A stretch of DNA of 64,000 nucleotides from Gyrodactylus bullatarudis (taxonomy: Eukaryota > Platyhelminthes > Monogenea > Gyrodactylidea > Gyrodactylidae), in NCBI GenBank assembly GCA_012064415.1, contig SSNU01000026.1, positions 293,117 to 357,116 on the forward strand, in the 5' to 3' direction. This document shows, one piece after another, positions 22,046 through 35,600 of this stretch. Position numbers and translations under genes: made by a program. The notes under the pieces are model-generated. The model saw only the letters and a list, made by a program, of their open reading frames with translations. It did no database searches and was not told where the DNA came from. Position 1 is the stretch's first letter; the number at the start of each line of letters is the position of its first letter.

Positions 22046-25000
22046 ATACAGGCAAATTTTGGCGTTTTTATCCACACTTATAAGTATGATAAATTACAGA
22101 AAAAAAACTGTTGATAAATCTACTGGATTAAAATATGGTTAGGCTGAGCTTGAGAATTTCTACAAACAAGCTAGTTTTTCTTTTGTTCTTGGTTACTTCT
22201 TGAATCTGAAATTATTATTGGTAAAGGGCAGGTAATCCTGACAACTACATATCTTCCGATACTCAATACCTAACAATTGCCTTGGTTACAATAATAACAA
22301 TAGGAATAAACAAATTACATATATCCATTATGTGAAGTATGAGTAAAATGGGTTAGCTCCCTTGATAAATTGCCAGACTGGTCGACTCATATCGAATTAG
22401 TAGTATTTTAAAAATTATTTTGAAACATTGATTTTTTTGTTTTATTATTATAGGACTCTTTTACATCCTGATCTTCATTATTGACCTGCTCTCAGAATGA
22501 TTCCGAATAAAATTTAATCTATTTATTGACTATAACAAGATCTACTATGTATATTGTTGTTATATATCATGCCTATTGTATAAAATAGAATTAAAATTTT
22601 TATATTCCTTTAAAAACATTTTCCAACAAAAAATGCTATCTGAAACTCCTATCATATCAAACTAATTTACACTTACTGACTATCAACTTTCCATCGAACA
22701 TTTGAAGCAAGAAAAATGCCAATACTTGAGACAAAAGATTCAAAATTTCTCACCCAAGGTCACAGAATTTTCAGGTAGAAAGTTGATTAAGGGGAAATTG
22801 GCCCTTTCAATATCAGAGGTCATATATGACCTCAATGTTCACACCAACTTTTACATGAATTTTTTTTCTTCAAATCGTAAAAAAACACATATTCGAATTT
22901 ATGATGAAAAAATCGAGGTTTTTGTAAAAAATCATTAATTCCCAACTTTATATCAACCAACTTTAGAACAAGGTATTATTTTTATGCATGGAATCAATAA
23001 GCAGCTCGATCAAGAGTCTCTTGAAAATGAAACTCTTGTGTCTGCAAGCAAGATGAAAATCTTCTGATTAAAGCAAAGACTTGGTGTAATCCAATTTAGA
23101 TCTAATGTGGGATATGACTAATTTAAGATTAGTGAAGTCATTAATCTTAAATCTTCAATATCTAATTTGTAATCAGATCGAATGATACCTTTTGACATAA
23201 ACCGAGTGTTCGTAACAATTAATTTCCAAATAATTCTTATTGGCGGAATTTAACTTTGAAATTACTCATTAGTAGATGGGAATTCCAATATAAATAGTCA
23301 GACCCTGGTGAAATTATGTGAAAGAAAACATTTCAATAAAATTTCTTCCTAGTAAATGTTTTTTTATCTCTGTAAGTAATTCTGTGAGAGATTCAAACTT
23401 CAAACTTTCTTCGTTTTGCTATGGTGTCGAAAATTACCAAATTTTTGTTAGATTGAATTTTTCTAAAAATAAGAGAAATAATTTTAAATAGATATTTGAG
23501 AGTGTACCGAATAAACTGAAAATTTGTTAATCTACAACATGTGTAACCGTGATCAGTGATCACATTGGTTGGTTAAAAATAAAATTTAATCCAGTAATTA
23601 ATCCCCTCATTATACCAAACGTTTGAGCATTTAATCCGATTTCATGTTTTGAAAAATACCCTGTTTATTTGCCTAATGATCACGAAATGTTTATGGTCCA
23701 GATGTAATATATCACAAAACCTTTTTTCCGTACGTCCATCTTGTACATCTTTCAACCAGTCGGTTAAATAAAACGATTCCTCAATTATTATTACTATTAT
23801 TATATTCGAACATATTTGATTCATTTCTGACAGGAAAGAAGCAACCATTTATGAGCCAAATGCTTCATTAGAGTTCTACAACTCGGAACCATCGTTTATA
23901 CCCTCTTATAATTCAAGACTATTTTAACAACTCAATTTAAGCTAGTTCATTGAACATCCAAAAGAAACATATTTCAAAACTTTTGCTTCACTTTCCTCGC
24001 ACGAAATTAACCAAACCCTCATATTAATATCATTTTCTTCTCAAATATTACAATTATCTAAAGAATCAAAGTTTTCCTTTCACTTTAAATTTATTATTCC
24101 GATGTATCATACGATTTAATTAAAAAAAATTTGTGCTTCCATTCAAAATAATCTGGCTGGATAAAGATAAAGTCAGAAAATCAGATTAAATTTCTCAAAT
24201 TTCCGTACATTCAAGTCTCTAGCATGGTAATTTTAATGCGTGAAGACTAAGAAGAAGTGTATTTTGGTGAATTTAGTAACCAGCCTGAAAATAATTCATA
24301 CTTGAAGAGGAGAGACATGAAATTGTAATGCATTGGGCAATGGAGGAAATCACTACCGACACACACACAAGACCAAAATACCTCTCTTTTTCTGATCACG
24401 AGAGGGCAAGCCATGTGTGTGTACTTGAAAGAATACAATTCCTCTCTACACTCTTGTGGGGAAAAAAACCCAGACGAGTCCAGTATGTGTAATTGGACTC
24501 ACACGAGCACATTAGGAATGCAGATGGGATTGGATGGGGTGTGGAGGGCGTATTGGATGTATGAGCATTGCTCAATGAGCAAGTCGGAAGATGTATCAAA
24601 AATAATAATTATATTAAATTCATTATAATGTAAGCTTGCATTACTCTCTTGATTTCATTTCGACCCCTAAAGGCTATAAAAATCTTGTACGCTTTGAGTA
24701 TGAGTGATTACCTTGAGTAATAAGAATACTAATGTCATGGTAAAATGTTCATTAACTGTATTTTCACGATAGCCATGAATGTAGGAGGGCTCTGTAACCA
24801 GGTCAAGACAGTGTTGTTATTATTATTGAAAATACAAATTGGAGTTTGGTTGAAATCGGCATTTTCTATTTGAATTAATCAGGCAATCTGATGGGTGTTC
24901 ATAACAAATTCAGATGACCTTTCCAATGATGATTGATTGACTATCGCAAAAGGTCTACTCAAAACAGTTCACCTATAGATAAAGTTTTATGAGAGCAGTT

Positions 25001-27735
25001 TAAACTGGTTCTTTTGAAAAAGAAGGATAGACTAAAAGACATTTCCAAAGAGATGGTTGAATATAAGACACCAAAATTCTTCAATAAGTTATAATGCTAG
25101 ATGATAGAGAGATTAGTTGTTGTAATATATAGAATAGAAATTCATTCCGATCTAAATTGGGCTAATTTTGGCCACTATTTCAATTTTTCTTCAATTTCGG
25201 AGATTTTAAAAAGGTTCATTTTCTGAAATCGGACTATCCGGATCATAAAATTATGACGGAAAACAACTCCAAATAATTTTACTATAATAAACCTAATAAA
25301 ATTAATCTTTTTGTTTAGATTTTATGATTAATTGCTTTTGTAAAAGGAAATTAATTGATGTTTGTATCATTACAAAAAACCCCACAAGGTGCTAGAATAA
25401 AATATTGAATTTCGAGAATGTGCCCTATTTCAACACTATACCTTATACAGACGAAAATGAGAAATTTTCGTTTCAAAGTGAGAGTATACAAAGGACATAA
25501 TGTATAAAGGTTAAGTACAATAGTATATTCAGTATAGTATGATTAATGGTATCTCAGACTTTGATTATATGCAATAAAAAGATACGCATGTTGAATTCAG
25601 TCTCATGAATGTCCTCTCAAATTACTCACAGAAGAGTAATTTTTAACCAATTGTATTTCATTCTATGTAAGACCTGGAAATTCCACTGGGGGAAATCAAA
25701 AAAAAAATTGCGATTATTTATCGTGACAAACTGATTATTGTGTAGAATGTTACGCAGATTCCGAATCTGCTTCGTAAAATTTTCTAAGTTGCTCAGTTTT
25801 TGCGCAATTCACGAAAAATCGAAATAGCACAATTTTCATAATCGGGACTTCTATATACCAATATTTTGACTTGATCCTTAGACATTTCAGAGTCAAATTT
25901 GATATCATTTGAAAGAACGTAAAATTTTCTATAAGATGTTTATAAGTTCAAACGTGCTTTTGGAATGAAACATCCTAAAAATTGGTCTTAAAGTTGAAAA
26001 ATGATGAAAAATTTGCGAAAATGCCATGCTCTTTTTTGTTTATACTCTTCAACAGGCTCTCAAATTTTAATAGAGAAAAGAATGTAAAATTCATTCCTCT
26101 ATCCATTGATACCTCGCATGACCAGTTATCTTTTCTGGTTCAGAAGTTATTCAAGGTTTTTTCATAAGTGATTTCACTCAATTTTTCTCGATTCTGATTG
26201 GTTTATTTTGATTAGCACAATAATTTCGTATAAAACTGAAGGATTTATAATAAATGATTAAATCAGTATAGACAATAACAGGGATGGAGCTCAGGATTTT
26301 TGTTGATATCGTATATTTGAAGTGAGCAAATGCTGATATTTGGGATCAATATTAAACAAAAAATTCTATAGCTTAAGTTTTTGGTAACTAGATCTAATAG
26401 ATTATAAGACACGGTCATCTTTCTTTTGGTCTGTATATAAAAAACTACCATTTTCACACAAAGTTGAAAAAAAACAAATTCTGTATTTTTATTATTCGCA
26501 GTTATTATTGCTATAATTTACACAGTAAGACATCTGTTTAAATTGAATCAAAAAATGTGACCTTTCTGATGAGACTAAAAAAAGTCAAGGCAAGTTTACA
26601 AATGAAAATCAGAGTCCTTCTATTGTTCTCTAGCCAAGATAAATGATGCTGACCTCTGTGACATGATACTATCAAATACGACCCCCTCCCCTCTAGAGTA
26701 ATAAACCTGAACTAGTCTTTTTTAATGTTGATCATCTCTCGAGATAAATTTTTAGCTTACTTTATGGAATTTCACATTCTTTTCAAGTTACTTTACAGAG
26801 CAAGCCAAGTCCCTTGTATTTAGCTCACTTCACTGGGCTACTCAAAATAACCTGATCGAAAAATAAACGTGAGAAAATAGTATTTCGAAAATATCTCGGC
26901 TTTGTTCCCAGAGTAATGCTAATAACTCAAAGTCTATGTGTATGGTTACCAATGTTTTGTTTTTAAAAATTTCTTTAGATTTTTCTTTCCCAGTTAGTTG
27001 ATGCTTTGTTTATTTGGGTAAAATAATAAACAATTTGATTGACACTAAAGACTCCATAAAACAACTTGTTGCTATTTTTCCAACACATTATAAATTGAGT
27101 ATTATTATATGCCCCACGTTGCATTATTTTCATATTTTTCCCTGTAACCATGGGCTGAGAACAAACTTTTATGCAAATGACGTAATCCACCCTTAAGAAA
27201 AGATTCTGCATCCTCGTATACTAATTAGAATGGGTCGCGTGTAGGCTGTTTTTTACTGCGAGCCATCTACTCAAATTAGTTTTTATTATTTCAACAAAAA
27301 AATGTATACTGACGTGTAACACTAACGAGGCAATGCTTTTGCAGTTTATACTTCCCATTAAATGTGGGCAATGATTCGGGGAAAAGGGATAATATCAAAA
27401 CGGCATTTTCTTTCCTATGTGGGCCACAAGCGACAAGACGAGTGAGGAAGAGACAGCAAGAAACACCCCCCAGAGAAGAAGATGAAGGAATCCATTTTGG
27501 ACGGGAACGTACATTGCATAATTAGATTATGAGATGGGAAATTTACCCAGTTCAACATTTTGGAAATTCTACATCTTCTCTTTATTTTCTATGGCACTAA
27601 ATTAGACATATTGATTTATATTATGGATAAATACATTCCTAATTTATCGAGGCAATTCATTGTTCTTCCAGGAGGAATACAAGACATTCTTGAGCAATAC
27701 TTTATTAGAATACTCTTAATATTGGAAATGAAATA
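22046..27735. other. Gene-poor stretch upstream of Sox
   Basis: No exon chain or RNA gene recognised. A repeat copy lies at 23030-23240. Two less AT-rich, apparently non-repetitive islands stand out, at about 24240-24600 and 27040-27540. The second contains a perfect octamer ATGCAAAT (27171-27178) overlapping TGACGTAA (27178-27185). Confidence 0.4.
23030..23240 (+). repeat. Dispersed repeat, copy 3 of the family inserted at 5.2-5.65 kb
   Basis: Matches plus-strand 5411-5600 through gtctgcaag, gcaaagactt.g.gtaatc and gactaatttaagattagt blocks, with substantial divergence. Confidence 0.55.
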
Positions 27736-28455
27736 TAAACCTAGTTGACATGAAGATGAGAATTTACTATTTTTACAAGGAAACTCGATATTTTTCTCCG
27801 TATTCACAGAAAGAAAAAAATCTTTTGAATTCTAAATGGAATGAGCTAATAAGTTGCTGATATTCAAAAAAGGATTTCCATCTAACCAAAATCAGGCCAA
27901 TTTTTGGATTTCGAAAATGCACCAAATTTCCACTTTTTTCATCGATTTCAAAGATTTGAAGCAGTTAAATTCAGATATTCGAGACCAATATAAGACAAAG
28001 AATTCGAACTGGGCCGTGGAGAAAGATAGGAATCTACTGTTTTTAAGAAAAAGTAAAACTTTTAAATTTTGGATCATTCCCCCTTCGTGATAATCGATAA
28101 AATTCAAATTTTTCGATTTACCACAATAATAACGAATTTCTGTGAATTTCTGCAGCCGAATTCGAATTCTTTGTCTAATGCTGATCTTGAATATCTGCAT
28201 TTAACTGCTTCATTGAAATTGATAACAATTTTGGCTCAAAAGTTGAAAAAGTGCAAATTCGGGGCATTTACGAAATTCGAAAAACGGCCTAATTTTGGTC
28301 AGATTGAATTTTTTCAGAACTTTTTTTAATGTCCACAACTTATTGGTTCATTTTATCATGGAATTCGAAAAATAAATTTTTTCCTGACTTTCTTGAGAAA
28401 AACATCGAGTTTTTTGTATAAAAAGTAAATTCTCATCTTCATTTCAATTAGGTTT
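27736..28455. mobile_element. 720-bp fold-back element with long imperfect inverted arms
   Basis: The left arm begins aaacctagttgacatgaag; the right arm ends in the near-complement (cttcatttcaattaggttt). Matching continues inward for about 90 bp, including aactcgatatttttct. Parts of the same sequence recur at about 9110-9285, 32475-32650, 38150-38530 and 48985-49330, so this is the commonest repeat in the window. No transposase seen; class unknown. Confidence 0.65.
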
Positions 28456-29863
28456 AGTTGGTTTTTTCGTCTATTGATGATATTGAAAAATAAAACCTTG
28501 AAATCAGCAAAAATTTTCTGTTTAAAATTCAAAATGTCATAAATCAATGTAAGTGTGCTTTTTGAATCGGTTTCCAAACAATCTTGATGAAAAAATGGGA
28601 TTTTTGTAAAACTCGAGAATAGCGGTAGATAAAGTATTCTGAGAGAGATAGAAAAAGTGCTACTTTTGGCTGGTTTTCAAATCGGACCGAAGCAAGCTTG
28701 AAGCAAAATAACAATTCTCTTTGCAAAGATCAAGATAGCAAACTCCAAAAAGTCATAAGTCTGAATGATTATCAAAGTGGGGGATGATTATATATTATTG
28801 AGAGTGAGTAACAAATTTCTTGTAAAAGGTCAAGTGACCCCAAAAATGACATTGAAAACAGGAGACCGACGCTTGTATTTTTGTTCGTTTAACATTTTGT
28901 TTCCAAGCCTGATGAGAACGCTCTCGTTCATGTTAGTATAATTTTTTTTCGTTGATCATGAGACTTGTATCACGATCACGAAGTAGATTCAAAACTATTC
29001 AAATTCTTAGCTTAGCAATGAATCAAAAGTTTTGATAATTCAAAAAATGACACAGCTTGAGGAATGTTGCCTAAATTTCTTTTCTTCAATCCGTTGTTTT
29101 TCCCAAAAAAATTATTTATTTGATACGTTTTTTTGAAAACTTATTTCCCAAGAGATAACTCTTATCGATTAATCATACCCGTAGAATTCAAATATATGCA
29201 ATCGCCTGAACTCTTTCTGCTAAAGCTACAAATTTATGTTGTTTTTGGAAATCTTGGAAAATGACCTAATATTTGATCCAAGACTCCCAAACTTAAAATA
29301 CTCGTATTAAAATAACTTTAGATTCGTAATCAGTGTATTCACAAACCATACGATGGACAAGAGATTGAATGCGAGTCACGAAAAAAATTCTCTCGATCAA
29401 ATAAAGTTTTCTTTAATTAAAAACAGACTACTGCTTAGCAATAAACTTTTCAGGGAATATTCTCAACCTGCATATTCAATAACCTGTTGAACAAAATAGA
29501 TTACTAATTCGGTTGACAAACTGTCGGAGGCAGGTGGAATTACTTTATTTCAAATTCCACTTTTGATGAATTCATCAAGATCCGCAGTTATTAATACACC
29601 CATTAGAGTACAGTTTGAAGGGTCAAATTGATGAATTCGAAGGTGGTGGAGTAGGGGTTAACAAGGAAGCTCTTGTGTATCCATCAGAATTTCCATTCCA
29701 TGTTGAGTATACATAAGAGGGACACTTGTATTTTGAATAAAACTAAAAAGTTGAGTGTTACGATTAGCTCTATTGTCCTGGCTACAATTGGATGTCTCGT
29801 TTAATTTGAGTACAGAACTAATATGATAAAGCCACATGATATAAATTCCTTTTCTGCATTTAA
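28456..29863. other. Gene-free stretch
   Basis: AT-rich, with no coding exon, RNA gene or element ends recognised. Confidence 0.5.
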
Positions 29864-30093
29864 CCCTTTCGGTGCCGATGGACTTATATGTTCATTTTCC
29901 AATTTTTTTGAACCTTTATAACTCTACCAGTTTGATAGGTTTCTGGATCAATTAAAGTTTAAATTCAAACCCTCAATGTAAACTTGCATTAGTAATATTT
30001 TTGGCCAAATAACTTGGTATCTTCAATGAAGATTCTTCATAGCTAAATTTTGGTTTTTATGAAAATTTTGAAATAATCTCGGCACCGAAAGGG
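29864..30093. mobile_element. piggyBac-type MITE, copy 2
   Basis: A 230-bp element with the same ends as copy 1 (ccctttcggtgccga / tcggcaccgaaaggg) and TTAA on both sides (29860-29863, 30094-30097). Its interior matches copy 1 in reverse orientation: aactctaccagtttgata and taacttggtatcttca. Confidence 0.85.
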
Positions 30094-30097
30094 TTAA

Positions 30098-31504
30098 GTG
30101 CCACTCTCATATCATTTGATCATCAAAAGTTTTACGCATTTCCAGTCATTAAAACTGAAAATTTCTTGTGCTTAATCTTCGATTTCAAGAACAAATACAT
30201 GACCATATAAATCTTTGAAAAATAATTTAAAATAGAACATCAAGAACTTGAATATGATTTTCTGATTGTGCGGTTATCATTTGAGAAAAACAATTTTTTT
30301 TGTTGATTTCAAAGTTGCAGGGGGATCAAAGAGGAGGATCACATTTTCGTATTCTACTGGTATAAAATTAAATTTGAAAATATAATTTCTTAAAAACTAT
30401 TTTTTTCAAATAGTCAAATTAGACAGCATGATCTGAATTCCAGAAAATTCTTTTCGAAATTTTGACGAGAATTTTGTATGGAATTTGTAGACCAGTGTGA
30501 AAAGTTTCTTGAAGAATAATTCAGAAAAAAGTATTAGAATTTTCTAAAACATTTTATCAACTCGTTCATATTCATTCCAGAGACAGAAAAAACTTCATTT
30601 ACCACCCATTTGATTCCCTCATTAATTCAAAGCAAAATTGGTTTGTTCCAAAAATTAATTTTGTAAACGTTTTCTTGGAAACCTACTTATCCTTACTACT
30701 TACCTCTAGAATCCAAATATGCAATCAGCTGAACTCTATCTGCTAACACTAAAAAGATAGCTTTAAAACAGACCGAGTCCATAACTCGTGAAAAAAAGAT
30801 AACTAAACAAAAATTTGATTTATCGCTTAATTTTGATACTTCTGAAATAGACTAGGCCCAGAGTAATTTTATTGTAAATAATCTTGAAATCATTCTAGAT
30901 AGCCTTACTGATATGAAAATTCTAATCTATTCAAAATAATTTATCAGACAGTTGGTTTAGTTCACTGTTCTGTCGATTGGGGTATTTTAATTGATTTTAA
31001 TTCTTTTGTTCCTGGATAGAATAGGGAATTAAATTTTCCTGTTCTCCCTCACTGATGAATTTTAAAAAAAAACAAGAAGAAGAAGGGAATTAATCCTTTC
31101 TTAGCTTGTTTCTTTGCCTGCGAATGTGACAGGATAGTCTTCGTGTCTCTAAAAGAATTAATTTTTCCTAGAAAAAGATTTAGATTATAAGCGAGATGCT
31201 GTTGTTAATCTGTTCTATAGTCCTAAACCATTCCTCTTTGGGACACTTTGCTGATTAATTTATAAGAGTTTAGAGAAATTTTAAATCGCCAATGATTTCA
31301 CAAAATACAAATGGAAAAACTTCTTGTGTGTCTGTGAATAACATTTTTCAAAATATCAAGAGATGAATTAGGCAATTTATGATTTTCACAAAAATCTTGA
31401 CTCAAGGAGTTTTTGAATTGAAAGACATACAGATAGCAAAAAACAACTTTAGATCCGTAGAAATAAAGAAATGATTAAAATTATTAATTGGAACATGAAA
31501 ACTC
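30098..31504. other. Gene-free stretch
   Basis: No exons, RNA genes or clear transposon ends. Around 30290-30345 there is weak similarity to sequence near 15.77 and 45.75 kb. Confidence 0.45.
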
Positions 31505-31620
31505 ACCGCAAGGAATTCGTTTTCATTTCATCGATGTTAAAAAGCCCTTAGTCTCTTTGTCATTCAGAAAAATTACTAGAAAACAAGAGGGAGCAAATGT
31601 TCTATAGACTAGCCTGTTAA
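31505..31620 (-). repeat. Repeat copy lacking the MITE (paralogous empty site)
   Basis: Reads through the sequence that flanks the MITE at 13613-13837 without interruption. It carries one TTAA (within catcgatgttaaaaagccc) where the other copy has TTAA-element-TTAA. Confidence 0.75.
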
Positions 31621-32114
31621 ATTGATAGATTCACGGTATATTTCAGTCTTTTAGTTCGTATTATTTCAGATTCAGAAAAATTAATCAAACTTAATTAATT
31701 GAATGTTGGTTTATTACAAGTTTTAGGAAATTTTTGACATCTTTGAGAAAAATATTTTGAGTTGGTGAACAAATACAAATTCTACAACAAAAGTATAGAA
31801 TGAAAAATATCGTTCGTTCGAAATTCTATAGAACTAGTTCAGAATTGGTTATACGTATTACTTTCGGAGCCTTAAGATGCAAAACTTTAAACGTAAGAAA
31901 AACATCAAAGAAAAAAAAATAAGGCCAAAAACACTTCGAAACTGCTTTCAATTCCCATTTTTCAACCTTTAAGCTCAAAATTTTGGTCGATTTTGAAAAT
32001 TTTAAAATTAACATGAGTAACTAAATAAGACATTGCGAATAATATGCTGTTTTTTTGTAGCATACCTAGTTTAGAAGATATGAGATGTACCGTATATGGG
32101 ACAGTGGAACTTCG

Positions 32115-32460
32115 TTAGTCATATCTACTTGTAAGCGACCAATAGAATGAGTGGGATGGATCATGACAACAATTTCGGTTGGATACAAAGCATAATCTCA
32201 AATCACATTTCGTGCAGTAAACTTCCGTTTTCATTGAACAATTACGACATCGACCTCGATCGGTATGTCCGGGCCAGTGACCCACACTGTCAAATCTAAC
32301 ATCTTCGATTGGAATTGGCTGGATTTTTCTCTTCTTAGCAGGGGGCTCTTCTGTAACTGATTCATTCAAACAGGGTCTTCCTCTCTTAATAGCATTGGTT
32401 TTGGACCCTATAAGACCCAGTGCGAGTTCAACCAAAAATTTACGACGATTCATGATAGAT
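32115..32460 (-). pseudogene. piggyBac transposase C-terminal fragment
   Basis: The minus-strand frame from about 32453 to the stop at 32115 encodes RRKFLVELALGLIG, a basic linker (PPAKKRKIQ), then GHWPG, GRCRNC, YCTKCDLRLCF and a C/H-rich end. This order of a last catalytic-domain helix, an NLS-like basic stretch and a cysteine-rich zinc domain is how piggyBac transposases end. The DDE catalytic core is absent, since the frame upstream turns into the dispersed repeat of the 27.7-kb family. This is therefore a truncated relic. It may derive from the source that mobilised the TTAA-flanked MITEs, but that is inference. Confidence 0.75.
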
Positions 32461-32474
32461 TTAGGATAAAGTAA

Positions 32475-32650
32475 TTCAACAATTTTGAGCTCAAAAGTCG
32501 AAATTTGGAGCATTTTCGAAATTCGTTAATTTTGCCGAATTTTTTGCTCAGAATGCAAAAATAAATTTTCCAGATAGAAAAATATTGAGTTTCTTGTAAA
32601 AATAGTAAATTCTCATCTTCATGTCAACTAGCTTTACTAATCTTGGAAGT
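32475..32650 (-). repeat. Partial copy of the 27.7-kb fold-back element
   Basis: On the minus strand it starts with ctagttgacatgaagatgag and continues through the arm into the internal tttcgaaaatgc block. It then abuts the piggyBac relic. Confidence 0.6.
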
Positions 32651-35600
32651 CTATAGAAGATTTTGAAATATCCAGACTCATTTTTGAAATTTGATAAGCC
32701 TAGATTAGAATTTTTTTGCTTTTTTTCTCATCAATTCTAGCTATGAATTTTGATTAAAATCAATACTTTAGTTAGCAGCTCCTATTGTTGAGAATATTTT
32801 TAACTTGAGAATATGACTAAAGAATTGCCAAGAAATTCATTATCCCTTACAGATGTACTTCGTATGTATGGATATATAGATGTAAATGTATCCTCATCCC
32901 AAATAATGTAAACATATTAAAATACAATGTAAAAAGACAATTGAAGATTTGAAATGCTATCTATCTTTCTTTCTATCCTGTATATGTACATACATAAATT
33001 CCATTCTATGGTATATTATGAAGAATAATAATCGATAATATATGAGAACACTGGTCAATATTTTACTCTGGTATATATATATGTCCCAATATTCTCATAC
33101 TCTTTTGTAAAGTAATTTGCTTAATTATTCAAAAATTTAGGCACACTCTATGGGTGGTCAATGAGTAGTGCTACTCAATGAGAAAAAATTTCCCAAGGAG
33201 AAACATTTGAAGAGTTTGAAATGCAATCTAGACCTGCTGGAATCCAGTGAGGTCTGATATTTTGGTGTCATTGATATAAAACCTAGAAATACAGATTTTC
33301 AATAAAAATATGATCTGGATTCCACGATCGAATCACCTGAGATCTGATGGGTTGATTCTTCTGTTCTGACTATTTATAAAATCTGCACTATTTTTTGACT
33401 TGATTCCCAGCCTCCCCCCCACCCAAACTATGTGATCCAAAACACTGACTTTGTTCGGAAACTTACAAGCAGACCTATATAAAACATGTTCTTTTAGAGT
33501 ACCTTTGAGGAAAGAAAATTTCATGTTATAATAAAATTTGAGCCAATTTATCATAATAATACTAATTAGTATTCTCAGCCATGGTCATCCAAACGTTTCG
33601 ACAGTGATTGTCTTCACATGCTTTCTTCAGTATGAGATAATGAAAGTATACAAATAGTGTATTTTTTGTCTGATGAGCCACTGAAGAAGGTGTGTGAAGA
33701 AAATCAACTAATTTTAGATCCCTTTTTACTGAATCTGAAAATTTAGTGTTCTTATGAAAAAGGATTTTTTATGCATTGACGGTTTATAAATTTTTTATTA
33801 TAAATTGGATTAATTCCAATAATCACCCCAATGAAAATTTCAACTCTTTACCTCGAAACAATTATTCTCATTTCAAAATTCCCCTCTTATTTAATGGTGT
33901 AACTTAAATGATTCAAATTCTTGATCCAACCTACATAAGTTTCAGAAAGATTGCAAGTGAACTTTCTCCTTATATAGAATCTTTGATGGAAAAAACCGTA
34001 CGTGAATCTAGGTTCTTACAAATTTTTGCTATCCTTAAAGAAGATTTATTTCTTGTTTCTCAAGATCGAAATAGTGAAATAAGAAGAGTTGTTAACTTCA
34101 CCAAACTCCCATGTCCTTGTAGTTTGCAAAAAATTAATGAATATCTCTATTAACATCTGTATGTCGTGGCTAAAAAGTTAGAAGTTGTTTTTAAAAAGTA
34201 TGCCCCATATGAATAAAAATAATCTCCTTGAAAGCAGCTTACTCGGAGATTATCATGCTCTGTGACGTCGAAAATCTGATGGAGTCGGAACTTGAAGGTT
34301 AAAAATATGGAAGATCATGCAAAAGCCGTAAAATATCAAGCGCTGAAAAAAAGGGTGGAGAAATTATTAAATTAAATTATTTCTTATTATTAAAAAAAAA
34401 ATATTTGGGGTGAATTTTGGAAAATAATTTCCTTTGGGGTGATTTTTGGAATTAACCCTTATAAATTATGGGATGGCCAATAAGTTCCGCTATCGACTTT
34501 TATAAACACAATGAAATATGCTATTTTCTCGACAAAAGCTTGAGAAAAAAAAATTAAGAATCAGATTTTGGAATTACTTTTTGATTTATCGAAACTTTAT
34601 GACCAAAAATTCAACTCCCCTACAATAATGATTTTCTTTCCTGAAAAACTATCTTTTGACGATTTTAAAAATATCAGCTTAAACTTCAAAAGATGGGATT
34701 TTCATGCCAAATGACCAGGTTAATTCTCAATGTAAAAATTGAAATTTCAGTTAAAATTATAGATTACCAACTTCACATTAATTGAAAATTGTAAAAATCT
34801 AAAAAAAATCCACAGTCATAATAATTTATTTTTTGAGTGCACAATTGAAAAAACCCTACCAATCTTCAGTGTGAAGTATTCATGTTAATTCAATTTAAAT
34901 ACCAGCCTTAATTACATACTAAATAGACAATTGAGTTTTACAATTACAAAATGAAAAAATACGAAATCGACTTCTTAATGTTACGAACTATAGACCTGAT
35001 AAAGTTATAGTTACAATTGCTTTGACTTTCTTTTGTTCTATTCTCAAGGTAAAATCATGCAAAACTGTATCAGTTTTTATTTATAATACCAATATTTTTT
35101 TCTATTTTTGTTTAGAGAAAGCTGCAAAGTCTCTACAATCAAGTTTCCTAAAACAAGAGAACTTTTTATAGTTTTTTTTTGATTTTTATTCATACTTTAG
35201 TTGTAATGGTTCCCTCTGACTGGGAAGAGTATAAGAATTAATGAATAAACAAAAGCAATTCCTGATAACAATAGGCCAGTTCTGCATTGCAGGCCAGTAT
35301 TCATGAGTAGGAGCTGATGATTTCCACCGATAATTGGGTACTTTTTTGTTAAACGATGCGTCGGAGAGGTTGGTGAGGTGCTTGCCTGCCTGATTAAATA
35401 ATCCAATTCATTACTCCCACAGAGAAGTAGTGCTTTGTTTTCATTTTCTTCCCATTGTGTAATACTACGGGACTCAATTGTGTGTGATGGATTATTAGTT
35501 GGGAATGATTAGTGATAGGATTAAGACACCTGTCTCAAATGTCAGTGAGTCCTTCTTCTTGGAGAAAGAAATCCTATAATATTACACATTTTTCCATCAA

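Noticed and set aside
33908..34153. 81-codon plus-strand frame starting MIQILDPTYISF
   Set aside because: It has protein-like composition in part but no recognisable domain, splice partners or promoter. AT-rich chance frames of this size are expected.
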